Under the pieces are notes generated by a model, which worked only from the letters and a program-made list of their open reading frames with translations, searched no databases and had not been told where the DNA came from. Shown here in pieces: positions 18,122-25,170 of a DNA stretch of 64,000 nucleotides. Source of the stretch: Pseudescherichia sp039594205 (lineage in GTDB: Bacteria > Pseudomonadota > Gammaproteobacteria > Enterobacterales > Enterobacteriaceae); NCBI GenBank assembly GCA_039594205.1, contig JBCNNW010000002.1, positions 1 through 64,000 of the forward strand. Reading direction: 5' to 3'. The position numbers and the translations under genes are program-made. Positions within the stretch are counted from its first letter, which is position 1. The number at the start of each line of letters is the position of its first letter.

Positions 18122-18141
18122 TACTGTTCATATATACAGTA
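18122..18141 (+). promoter_or_regulatory. LexA (SOS) box
   Basis: TACTGTTCATATATACAGTA matches the LexA consensus TACTG(TA)5CAGTA at 18 of 20 positions, with perfect CTGT-N8-ACAG ends. It lies 22 bases before the GTG of the next gene. It should hold the two-gene unit that follows silent until DNA damage. Confidence 0.88.
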
Positions 18142-18162
18142 TTTAACATGGAGGGGCACAGA

Positions 18163-18402
18163 GTGGCTAAATATTCAGACATTGGCGCGGCGTTCACCGC
18201 AGCCGTTAAACCAGATCCCAAACGAGGATTTGTCGTAACAACTGCTGATTTTTTGCAGCAGCTGGCGACGCGGCATCATCACTGGTCGCCTGAGCAGGCG
18301 AACCGGTGGATAGCGCGGTACCAGACTTATTTCCGGGACTATACCCCGCATGAGGGTGATGACCGGTGCTATTTCATGATCGGCATGGGGAGGATCCTCT
18401 AA
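18163..18402 (+). CDS. SOS-controlled small prophage protein of unknown function
   Basis: Protein of 79 residues from the GTG at 18163, which has a GGAGGGG site six bases upstream. An in-frame ATG at 18148 has none. It opens VAKYSDIGAAFTAAVKPDP and continues with TTADFLQQLATRHHHWSPEQANRWIARYQ, a helical region that might be a small DNA- or protein-binding fold, ending in CYFMIGMGRIL. It is driven by a LexA box and coupled (TAATG) to a UmuD-like gene. I do not recognise a characterised family. Confidence 0.72.
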   Translation: MAKYSDIGAAFTAAVKPDPKRGFVVTTADFLQQLATRHHHWSPEQANRWIARYQTYFRDYTPHEGDDRCYFMIGMGRIL

Positions 18403-18725
18403 TGGGCTTTCCATCTCCGGCGCAGGACTACGTACAGCAACCGTTATGCCTCAACCAGCTGTTTAACATAAACGGCAATACTCTGCTGATAGAGACGTCG
18501 AGTGGCTGGGCGGTGATTGATAAGTCGAAGCGGCCAGACCCAGGCATTGTGCTGCTGGTGAACGTCGACGGCTACAACCAGTTCGCCCGCTGGATGGGCG
18601 ATGTGCTGATAACGGAAGAAGGCGAGGCGATAGAGGGTGAGGCGCTGGACGACGTGACGGTTATCGGACCGGTTATCGCGCTGATAAATGCATTGGAACG
18701 GGGCGACGATTGCCCGGTGCTGTAA
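18402..18725 (+). CDS. UmuD'-like protein lacking S24 catalytic residues
   Basis: Protein of 107 residues. It begins MGFPSPAQDYVQQPLCLNQL, which aligns with E. coli UmuD from Gly25, exactly the residue exposed when UmuD cuts itself to UmuD'. The later part (GIVLLVNVDGYNQFAR, then VTVIGPVIALINAL) follows the UmuD fold. The segment with the catalytic Ser (GDSM in UmuD) is shortened and replaced by SSGWAVID. The catalytic Lys position (VDGEFTVKK in UmuD) reads VDGYNQFAR. It therefore looks like a pre-trimmed, protease-dead UmuD' relative under SOS control. No umuC-like gene is next to it. Confidence 0.66.
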   Translation: MGFPSPAQDYVQQPLCLNQLFNINGNTLLIETSSGWAVIDKSKRPDPGIVLLVNVDGYNQFARWMGDVLITEEGEAIEGEALDDVTVIGPVIALINALERGDDCPVL

Positions 18726-18880
18726 AGTATTTTGCCATGCATGGGGGGCCTGCAGGTTTGTAAGACGAAGCGTGAAATGCTCTCACCACTTTACAGAACG
18801 CAGTATTCAGATTTGCCGATTGTACTGGATAATTCAGCATGCGAAAAAAGAGTAATCATGCTTACCAATAAGAATAATCA

Positions 18881-18900
18881 GGCCCTGCATAAGCAGGGCC
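18881..18900 (-). terminator. Terminator for the minus-strand AriR-like gene
   Basis: Perfect 8-bp inverted repeat GGCCCTGC / GCAGGGCC with a 4-base loop. Read on the minus strand it lies about 30 bases after the stop of the 18930-19181 gene and is followed by a T-rich stretch. Confidence 0.62.
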
Positions 18901-18929
18901 AGCGGCAGCTAAAAGGGCTGTTAAGCGAC

Positions 18930-19181
18930 TTAGAGACCTTCAGGGCTGCCAGACAGCAGGTCAATCAAAATGCGGAAGCGTTGTTCATCTTCTGCATTAC
19001 TGGCCTGCTCCAGACGGCATGCAAGCTTTGCGCAAATGGTTTTACGACTAAGGTCGCTGCCGCTGCGCATGATTTCTTTAACGATTTGCCCCAGCGTTTC
19101 CTGCTGCGAGTAAAGCTGCGCTTCGGCAAAATAACAGGCAATGTCTCCCGCAGAGTCAGGTTTAAAGCTATTCTGGCGCAT
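18930..19181 (-). CDS. AriR/YmgB-like connector protein carried by the prophage
   Basis: Protein of 83 residues. The core LYSQQETLGQIVKEIMRSGSDLSRKTICAKL... and the closing RFRILIDLLSG follow the pattern of the YmgB/AriR/YcgZ family: a helix pair with E-x-LG-x-x-V-x-x-I-M-x-SG and then a K-x-I-C/I-x-x-L helix. Those small regulators act on the Rcs phosphorelay and on acid and biofilm responses. The gene runs against the late operon, close to the attachment site, and has its own terminator, which is typical of a lysogenic-conversion gene expressed from the prophage. The family assignment is by eye only. Confidence 0.55.
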   Translation of the reverse strand: MRQNSFKPDSAGDIACYFAEAQLYSQQETLGQIVKEIMRSGSDLSRKTICAKLACRLEQASNAEDEQRFRILIDLLSGSPEGL

Positions 19182-19364
19182 AGTAAGTATCTCTTAAAAG
19201 AGTGATTAAAATGTCATCGAATGATGGTTCGCGAAAGTTATACAAAAAAACGAAACCTGTACAGAAAATTTTAACAAATTAAATGATTTTTTTCTTTGAA
19301 GAGCCCCACTCGTTGATAAAAAGAGTATGACTTAGTCGGCGGACATTTTAACTAGTCTGTCAGC

Positions 19365-19499
19365 TGGATGAATGGTGCGCTGGTGCTGGAAGAAGGTGAA
19401 GCGATAGAGGGTGTGGCGCTGGACGGCGTGACGGTTATTGGTGTGGTAATCGCGCTAATCAACTCCGTTGATCGGGACGATAGTTGCCCGGCTATTTAG
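19365..19499 (+). pseudogene. Decayed second copy of the UmuD-like C-terminus
   Basis: In frame, this stretch reads WMNGALVLEEGEAIEGVALD and then GVTVIGVVIALINSVDRDDS. It matches the end of the 18402-18725 protein (WMGDVLITEEGEAIEGEALD then DVTVIGPVIALINALERGDD) over about 44 residues. No start, ribosome site or N-terminal part is present, so it is a remnant. It lies 125 bases before the attachment site and points to an earlier duplication, or to a related prophage that once used this same tRNA site. Confidence 0.75.
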
Positions 19500-19623
19500 C
19501 CAAAAATCTTTCGCCATTGAAATTTAATCGTGATTGCAACTGCCTGATTTTTATGGGAGCATTCCCGCTCCCTTAATGGTGAAAATATACTGTTAGTCTT
19601 TGATGTTTATGGTAAACACGAGT

Positions 19624-19680
19624 GATTTAAAATCCCTCGGCTGTAAGGCTGTGCGGGTTCAAGTCCCGCTCCGGGTACCA
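19624..19680 (+). other. Prophage attachment site (attR): 3' fragment of tRNA-Leu(UAA)
   Basis: From the anticodon loop (TTTAAAA) to the CCA end this matches the 3' part of E. coli leuZ. It has the variable arm, T-arm GCGGGTTCAAGTCCCGC and acceptor strand TCCGGGT-ACCA. No 5' acceptor strand (GCCCGGA-like) occurs upstream, so this is a displaced fragment and not a working tRNA. Similarity to leuZ continues weakly for about 15 bases upstream (GTAAACACGAG against GTAGACACAAG), which may be the phage's share of the core. The intact tRNA should stand at the far left end of the prophage. Confidence 0.86.
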
Positions 19681-19722
19681 TGGGAAATAAGCAGAATAAT
19701 CAAAGCAATAAGCAGTGTCGTC

Positions 19723-19746
19723 AAACCACCTACGGGTGGTTTTTTT
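19723..19746 (+). terminator. Terminator of the original tRNA transcript
   Basis: Eight-bp stem AAACCACC / GGTGGTTT with a TACG loop and a T-run, 43 bases after the tRNA CCA. Confidence 0.8.
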
Positions 19747-19846
19747 GTGCCTGAAATTCGCCAATTGGCAGGGTTTTCTTTCTGCGGTATGCTGCAAGCG
19801 CAAAATTTTGGGTTGCGCAAGCCTGTTTGTGAGCTGAGAGGCGGGA

Positions 19847-20590
19847 ATGAAAACTGGAATGTATTCAATAGTATCGGAAAAGGCACAAATAGGCGAAGGC
19901 GTCACCATCGGCGATTTCGTGACCATCCACGACAACGTAATCGTCGGTGATAACACGGTTATTGAGTCGTACTGCGAGTTAGGCGTTGCCAGTCATCTGA
20001 CGGCAGGCCAGCCGCTGCAAATTGGTAAAAACGCCCACATTCGCTCCCACAGCATTTTTTATGCGGGTTCCATATTTGGCGATGGACTCGTCACCGGCCA
20101 CCGGGTTACCGTGCGCGAAAAAACGTTGGCGGGTAAGGGCTTCCAGCTGGGTACCCTGTCGGATGTGCAGGGGCATTGTGAAATTGGCGATTACGTCAAA
20201 ACGCACAGTAACGTTCATATCGGGCAGCAGAGTAAAATAGGCAACTATGTGTGGATTTTTCCCTACGTAGTGCTGACCAACGATCCTCATCCTCCCAGCA
20301 ATGTGCTGATGGGCGTCACGCTGGAAGATTTCGCCGTTATTGCTACTATGTCAGTGATCCTGCCAGGTACTACCGTTGCGAAAGGGTGTCTGGTTGGTGC
20401 GCATTCGTCGCTCTCCGGCAAGACCGAAGCGGATACGATCTATGCCGGAAGTCCGGCAAAATGTATTGGGCCGACCAGCAAGTTGAAATTGAAGGATGGC
20501 TCCCGGCAGCCTGCCTACCCCTGGCGAAGGCATTTTACGCGAGGGTATCCTCAGGACGTTGTTGAGGCGTGGGCGAAGGAGTCATACTGA
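19847..20590 (+). CDS. Hexapeptide-repeat acyltransferase
   Basis: Protein of 247 residues with left-handed beta-helix repeats over residues 8-195 (IGEGVTIGDFVTIHDNVIVG and similar hexads, with IFPYVVLTNDPHPPSN as the usual loop before the last coils). It should transfer an acetyl or other acyl group from CoA or ACP to a sugar or amino sugar. The ATG at 19847 has a gagagg site. It overlaps the following MaoC gene by one base (TGATG), so the two are co-translated. The substrate is not apparent. Genes of this kind occur in sugar-nucleotide or surface glycan pathways, yet no glycosyltransferase is nearby. Confidence 0.78.
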   Translation: MKTGMYSIVSEKAQIGEGVTIGDFVTIHDNVIVGDNTVIESYCELGVASHLTAGQPLQIGKNAHIRSHSIFYAGSIFGDGLVTGHRVTVREKTLAGKGFQLGTLSDVQGHCEIGDYVKTHSNVHIGQQSKIGNYVWIFPYVVLTNDPHPPSNVLMGVTLEDFAVIATMSVILPGTTVAKGCLVGAHSSLSGKTEADTIYAGSPAKCIGPTSKLKLKDGSRQPAYPWRRHFTRGYPQDVVEAWAKESY

Positions 20591-21018
20591 TGTATACCAT
20601 CGAAGAGCTGCAAGTTGGCATGTCCGCCTCCTACTCACAGACAATCACTGATGCTGACGTGAAAGGATTTGCCGGGTTATCCGGTGACAGGAATCCTGTG
20701 CACATGGATGAGGAGTATGCTAGCGCGTCGAGATTTAAAAAACGAATCGCTCATGGCCTGTTCAGCGCAAGCTTCTTTTCTGCTCTGTTTGGCACCAAAC
20801 TGCCCGGCGAGGGCTGCGTTTATGTCTCACAGAACCTAAAGTTCAGAAAGCCCGTCTATATTGGCGACACGGTCGTCGCGACGATAGAGATCACCCGTAT
20901 AGACATTGAAAAAAGGCGAATCTATTTCAGCACCTACTGTAAGGTAGGTAATGCAAAGGTCATTACCGGTGATGCTGAGATCTATTTGCCGCCCCAAACT
21001 GAGGTAGTAATTTTATGA
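20590..21018 (+). CDS. MaoC-like (R)-specific enoyl hydratase
   Basis: Protein of 142 residues with the hot-dog fold hydratase motif GDRNPVHMD (Asp33, Asn35, His38 as catalytic set) and the usual IAHGLFSASFFSALFG helix. Such enzymes hydrate trans-2-enoyl-CoA/ACP to the (R)-3-hydroxyacyl form. The ATG at 20590 overlaps the acyltransferase stop. Together the pair could make and transfer a 3-hydroxyacyl group. It ends four bases into yecA, so all three are probably read from one message. Confidence 0.82.
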   Translation: MYTIEELQVGMSASYSQTITDADVKGFAGLSGDRNPVHMDEEYASASRFKKRIAHGLFSASFFSALFGTKLPGEGCVYVSQNLKFRKPVYIGDTVVATIEITRIDIEKRRIYFSTYCKVGNAKVITGDAEIYLPPQTEVVIL

Positions 21019-21680
21019 AAACCGGTCCGCTGAATGAGCAAGAGCTGGAGTGGCTGGATGACGTGCTGGCGAAATACAGCAACGATATGTCCATAGTTGA
21101 TGTCGCGGAGCTGGATGGCCTGCTTACTGCGGTGCTGAGCGCGCCGACGGAGATTGAGCCGAGCGAGTGGCTGGTGGCCATCTGGGGCGGGGCGAACCAT
21201 GTTCCACGCTGGTCATCCGAAAAAGAGATGGAGCGCTTTATGACTCTCTCGTTCCAGCATATGAACGATATCGCCGAGCGTCTTGCCGACTATCCGGAGC
21301 AGTTTGAGCCGCTGTTTGGTACGCGCACCATTGAGGGCCAGGATCTTAGCATCGTTGAAGAGTGGTGCTTCGGCTATATGCGCGGCGTGTCGCTCAGCGA
21401 CTGGTCAGCGCTGCCAGCGTCGTTACAGCCTGCGCTGGAGGCGATTGCCCTGCACGGCACAGAGGAGAACTTTACCCGCGTTGAGGAGATGACCCCAGAG
21501 GCGTTCGAGGAGAGCGTTGAGGCGTTAAAACCCGCTGCGCTGGCGCTGTTTGACTACTGGGCTGATAATCAGCAGGAGCGTCCGGTGAAACAGCCGATCG
21601 TCAACGGTGATAAGGTCGGGCGCAACGATCCTTGCCCCTGCGGCAGCGGCAAAAAGTACAAGCAGTGCTGCCTGCATTAA
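21015..21680 (+). CDS. yecA: UPF0149 / SEC-C metal-binding protein YecA
   Basis: Protein of 221 residues. The N-terminal UPF0149 domain (ELDGLLTAVLSAPTEIEPSEW) and the C-terminal SEC-C zinc-binding tail VGRNDPCPCGSGKKYKQCC are those of E. coli YecA, a ribosome-associated SecA-interacting factor. In E. coli, yecA also stands beside leuZ, so this fixes the chromosomal side of the prophage junction. The overlap with the upstream hydratase gene is unlike E. coli and may place yecA under a different promoter. Confidence 0.95.
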   Translation: MKTGPLNEQELEWLDDVLAKYSNDMSIVDVAELDGLLTAVLSAPTEIEPSEWLVAIWGGANHVPRWSSEKEMERFMTLSFQHMNDIAERLADYPEQFEPLFGTRTIEGQDLSIVEEWCFGYMRGVSLSDWSALPASLQPALEAIALHGTEENFTRVEEMTPEAFEESVEALKPAALALFDYWADNQQERPVKQPIVNGDKVGRNDPCPCGSGKKYKQCCLH

Positions 21681-21690
21681 TAACGTCACT

Positions 21691-21771
21691 GTAGGCCCGG
21701 TAGCGTAGCGCCACCGGGCGTAACGATGTTGACAGCAACGCCGGGCGGCACTGCGTTTGCCCGGCCTACAT
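21691..21771. repeat. REP/BIME element (two inverted REP units)
   Basis: Two GC-rich palindromic units in opposite orientation: gtaggcccggtagcg...ccaccgggc and gccgggcggcactgc...gcccggcctac. They lie in the convergent space between yecA and tyrP. The form is that of enterobacterial REP/BIME repeats, which can act as transcript stabilisers and terminators. Confidence 0.85.
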
Positions 21772-21784
21772 TGAGTTCACCTGT

Positions 21785-22996
21785 CTAGCCCACCTCTGGC
21801 AGCAGTCCTGCCGCAATCCCACACTGAATCGCAATAACTGCTATGCCGCAGAAGAGCACCAGCAGCAGAGCCGGTTTACCGCCACGTACACGGTATCCGG
21901 TCCGTGGAGTATGCTTGCGGCTCTGCCACGCCAGCAGAGAGGGGATCAGCAGCGCCAGCACGGCCAGCGCCACGCCCGCATAACCCAGCGCCATGACAAA
22001 GCCGCGGGGATAGAAGAGGGCAAAGGCTAGCGGCGGCAGGAAGGTGATCGCCCCCGTCTGCAGCCTGCCCGCTGCGGTGTTGCGACGGTTGAAGAGATCG
22101 GCCAGGTAGTCAAACAGGCCCAGAGTTACACCCAGAAATGAGGTTGCCAGCGCCAGATCGGCAAACAGATGCACCGCCAGCTCTACGTGCGGCGAGGCGA
22201 CAACGTCACGCAGGGCCTGCAGCAGGCCGTTAAGTCCGGCGCTGTTAGCCATCAGGCCAAAGAAGGTGGTGGAGTCGATACTGCCCAGCGTAGCCAGCTG
22301 CCAGAAGATATAGGCCACCAGCGGAATGGCGCTGCCGGTAATAAATACCCAGCGCAGCTTCTGCACGTTGCCGTTCATATAGCTGACGATACTCGGCACG
22401 CTGCCGTGGAAGCCAAAGGAGGTGAAAATTACCGGGATAGCGGAAAGCGCCAGCCCTTTTTCCAACGGCAGCGTCAGGAGGTTAACCTTGTGCACATGCG
22501 GCATCAGCAGCGCCAGCATGACGATCAGGAAGATCAGCTTGGCGGTAAACAGAAAGCGGTTAAAAAGATCCACCAGCGAAGTACCCATGCAGACTACTCC
22601 GCCCGCGACAAGGGTAAACAGCAGTACGCCGGTGATGGGCGAAATGGAGAGGTTCAACCATTCGCTCAGGCTGGAGGCCAGCAGTTCCCCCGCGCCGCTC
22701 ATATAGGCGGCAGTCAGGGCATACATCAAAAAGAGCATGCTAAACCCTGTCGCCCACTGGCCATAGCGACCAAGGTAGCGACGAGCCAGCGAGCCCAGCC
22801 CGGTGTCTGCCGGAACGTGCTGGTAGACCTCCAGCAGCAGCAGGGCGGTGTAGCACATCAGCCCCCACAGGCAAAATAGTAACGCCAGCGTTACGCCAAA
22901 GCCGACGCCTGCCGCGGCCAGCGGCATCGCCAGCATGCCGGCACCAATCGTGGTTCCGGCAACGATAAACATACTGCCAAATGTCCTGTTCTTCAC
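21785..22996 (-). CDS. tyrP: Tyrosine-specific transporter TyrP
   Basis: Protein of 403 residues, the E. coli TyrP length, when started at the GTG at 22996 (VKNRTFGSMFIVAGTTIGAG). The frame stays open 56 codons further up but those residues are not conserved. It is an inner-membrane proton-coupled aromatic amino acid permease with 11 expected spans. The N-terminal GTTIGAGMLAMP motif is typical of the family. In E. coli it is controlled by TyrR. I could not find a convincing TGTAAA-N6-TTTACA box upstream here. Confidence 0.95.
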   Translation of the reverse strand: MKNRTFGSMFIVAGTTIGAGMLAMPLAAAGVGFGVTLALLFCLWGLMCYTALLLLEVYQHVPADTGLGSLARRYLGRYGQWATGFSMLFLMYALTAAYMSGAGELLASSLSEWLNLSISPITGVLLFTLVAGGVVCMGTSLVDLFNRFLFTAKLIFLIVMLALLMPHVHKVNLLTLPLEKGLALSAIPVIFTSFGFHGSVPSIVSYMNGNVQKLRWVFITGSAIPLVAYIFWQLATLGSIDSTTFFGLMANSAGLNGLLQALRDVVASPHVELAVHLFADLALATSFLGVTLGLFDYLADLFNRRNTAAGRLQTGAITFLPPLAFALFYPRGFVMALGYAGVALAVLALLIPSLLAWQSRKHTPRTGYRVRGGKPALLLVLFCGIAVIAIQCGIAAGLLPEVG

Positions 22997-23197
22997 GCTT
23001 CTCTTTACACCTGAACTGCACACCAAATTTGTGCGGCGCAGAGTAAGGCAAAAGCACGTTGACGTCAAACCACCGTTACAACCACTGTAAAGATAATGAT
23101 ACGAATTTTTTTTGGCAAAGGACGCTTCAGGCAGGGGAATAAAAAAGAGAAAGTTGAATGGCATTAATTACGGCGGCACGAGATGCCGCCAGAATAA

Positions 23198-23695
23198 CTA
23201 TTTTTGTGCGTCGAGCGTAGCGAGTTCTTTATCAATAAAATAGAGACCTTCGCCACTCTTACCGGCGAGAGAGAGTTTATCGATAACTGATTTAAAGAGT
23301 TTCTCCTCTTCGTGCTGCTCGGCTACATACCACTGCAGGAAATTAAAGGTTGGATAATCCTGGTTGGTCATCGCGAAGTGGGCGAGGGCATTTATCTGCT
23401 GGCTGATCAGCTGCTCATGCTCATAGGTCGCGCGGAACAGCTCGTCCAGCGAGGCATACTCGGCAAAAGGCGTCGGGATAGCGTTAATGCGCGGCAGGCT
23501 GCCGGTATCGGTCAGGTAGTCGAACAGACGCTGCATATGGGTCATCTCTTCCTGCGCATGGCGACGCAAAAACGCAGCGGCACCTTCAAAACTGTTATAG
23601 CTGCACCAGGCGCTCATCTGCTGATAAAGCAGCGAAGAGTAAAGTTCAAGATTCATCTGCTCATTGAGCTGTTCAATCATTTCAATTTTAAGCAT
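23198..23695 (-). CDS. ftnA: Bacterial ferritin FtnA
   Basis: Protein of 165 residues, nearly identical to E. coli FtnA. It has full ferroxidase ligands (Glu17, Glu50 and His53 in HAQEEMTHM) and the YVAEQHEEEKLFKSVIDKL helix. It forms a 24-subunit cage that stores iron as ferric mineral. Upstream (about 23833-23855) is an AT-rich sequence with GAGAATTGTTTC, which resembles a partial Fur box. In E. coli, Fur raises ftnA expression by displacing H-NS. The regulatory site is only tentative. Confidence 0.97.
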   Translation of the reverse strand: MLKIEMIEQLNEQMNLELYSSLLYQQMSAWCSYNSFEGAAAFLRRHAQEEMTHMQRLFDYLTDTGSLPRINAIPTPFAEYASLDELFRATYEHEQLISQQINALAHFAMTNQDYPTFNFLQWYVAEQHEEEKLFKSVIDKLSLAGKSGEGLYFIDKELATLDAQK

Positions 23696-23891
23696 GGCGT
23701 TATTCCATAACAGGCGGGGAAAAGTTAAGTGTCGCCACTATAATTTGTTATTTAACTATTTGCAAAAGGTAAAATAAAAAAGTTATTTTTAAAAATACGA
23801 ATGGGAATAACACGCATTGGCACTTATTTAATAAATAAATGAGAATTGTTTCTTTTATTATGAGCCAGCGTTGCCGCGCTGGCTAATGATA

Positions 23892-24230
23892 TTAATAGTA
23901 GACGCCCGCCGGGGTATAGCTAACGGCTCGCCCCTGACACTGGTACTGGAGAGTAACGGTTTCATTCAGACACAGTGAGCCACTGATGACGCTACAGGTT
24001 TTGACTGGCTGACCGAAGGCAACCGCGGTGGCGTAGCCCATCTGCTGACACTGACGGTTGGCCGTTCCCTGGGTGGTATAGTCGTCATAGCGTGCCTTCT
24101 GCAGCATCGCCTCGTTAAAATGCAGCCGCACCAGGCCCGTTGCTGGGTTAACGTCGGTAACTTCAGGTTCCTTCGTGATGGTGCATCCGGCAAGCAGCAT
24201 CAGCGAAGCGGCAAGGAGGAGTCTCTTCAT
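23892..24230 (-). CDS. yecR: YecR-like lipoprotein
   Basis: Protein of 112 residues from the ATG at 24230, chosen because it gives a clean lipoprotein signal MKRLLLAASLMLLAGC (lipobox LLAGC). In-frame ATGs at 24263 and 24245 would only add a charged leader. The mature part matches E. coli YecR: KEPEVTDVNPATGLVRL and GTANRQCQQMGYATA, with four further cysteines. E. coli yecR is flagellar-regulated (FlhDC dependent) and of unknown function. Confidence 0.82.
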   Translation of the reverse strand: MKRLLLAASLMLLAGCTITKEPEVTDVNPATGLVRLHFNEAMLQKARYDDYTTQGTANRQCQQMGYATAVAFGQPVKTCSVISGSLCLNETVTLQYQCQGRAVSYTPAGVYY

Positions 24231-24489
24231 GCAAACGCTCTGATTCATTTTCGATGATCTCATCCTACAGCCTGCTTAGCCAGGCAATGCCCGGAATAGC
24301 CAAAGGTTCTTACTTCTCTAATTGCAACGGCCAACGGAAGAGGGGGCAGTGCAGGCAAAACTGTGACCGCATCTCTAATTTTTAAAACCATTTTTCATTA
24401 AATTTGAAAGTATGTTTGCCAGGTAGTAAGGTTTAACCTGATTAGCCCTTTATGACGGGACCCCCGCAACGCATTCAGGAGAAGAGATA

Positions 24490-25128
24490 ATGAAAATTGC
24501 ACTGATGATGGAAAACAGCCAGGCTGCCAAAAACGCCATCATTCTTAACGAGCTGAAAACCGTCGCTGATGATAAAGGCTTCCCGGTTTTCAACGTTGGG
24601 ATGAGCGATGAGAATGACCACCATCTGACCTATATCCACCTGGGCATTATGGCCAGCATCCTGCTGAATTCAAAGGCGGTTGATTTTGTCATTGCCGGCT
24701 GCGGCACCGGCCAGGGGGCGCTGATGTCGCTGAACATCCACCCAGGCGTGAACTGTGGCTACTGTATCGATCCGGCTGACGCCTTCCTGTTTGCTCAGAT
24801 CAACAACGGTAATGCGCTGGCACTGCCGTTCGCTAAAGGCTTCGGCTGGGGAGCAGAATTGAACGTACGCTTTATCTTTGAGAAAGCGTTTACCGGCCGC
24901 AAAGGCGAAGGCTACCCGCCAGAGCGTAAAGAGCCACAGGTGCGTAACGCCGGGATCCTCAATCAGGTGAAAGCAGCGGTGGTGAAAGATAACTATCTCG
25001 ACACCCTGCGCGCGATCGATCCTGAGCTGGTAAAAACCGCCGTCTCCGGTCAGCGCTTCCAGCAGTGCTTCTTTGAACACTGCCAGGATAAAGAGATCGA
25101 GGCGTTCGTTCGCGAAGTGCTTGCGTAA
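24490..25128 (+). CDS. RpiB/LacA/LacB-family sugar-phosphate isomerase
   Basis: Protein of 212 residues. The N-terminal Rossmann-like half has the family pocket VIAGCGTGQGALMSLNIHPGV with Cys71 in the place of the catalytic base, and DPADAFLFAQINNGNALALP for phosphate binding. It should interconvert an aldose and ketose phosphate (pentose or galactose-6-P type). It is about 60 residues longer than E. coli RpiB, with a C-terminal helical tail, as in a separate subfamily of enterobacteria. It has its own aggagaagag site and stands alone. Confidence 0.8.
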   Translation: MKIALMMENSQAAKNAIILNELKTVADDKGFPVFNVGMSDENDHHLTYIHLGIMASILLNSKAVDFVIAGCGTGQGALMSLNIHPGVNCGYCIDPADAFLFAQINNGNALALPFAKGFGWGAELNVRFIFEKAFTGRKGEGYPPERKEPQVRNAGILNQVKAAVVKDNYLDTLRAIDPELVKTAVSGQRFQQCFFEHCQDKEIEAFVREVLA

Positions 25129-25135
25129 CACCTCC

Positions 25136-25167
25136 TGTGCCGGGTAGCGCCACGCTGGCCCGGCACA
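25136..25167. terminator. Bidirectional terminator between isomerase and exporter genes
   Basis: Perfect 9-bp outer stem TGTGCCGGG / CCCGGCACA with a GC-rich interior, placed between two convergent genes. It has REP-like composition and no long T-run. Confidence 0.55.
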
Positions 25168-25170
25168 GCG

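Noticed and set aside
18732..19205. A 157-codon plus-strand open frame after the UmuD-like gene
   Set aside because: It runs antisense to the better supported AriR-like gene and contains the terminator hairpin at 18881; no recognisable domain.
19600..19680. A complete functional tRNA-Leu gene at the prophage border
   Set aside because: No 5' acceptor strand, D-arm or 5' anticodon stem can be found upstream; only the 3' part is present.
21691..21771. Possible short CRISPR repeat or transposon end between yecA and tyrP
   Set aside because: The two units are inverted palindromes typical of REP/BIME elements, not evenly spaced direct repeats. I saw no CRISPR array and no transposase gene in the window.
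22997..23110. TyrR boxes upstream of tyrP
   Set aside because: TGTAAAGATAATGATACG and neighbouring TTTACA fragments match only one half of the consensus, so I do not list a site.
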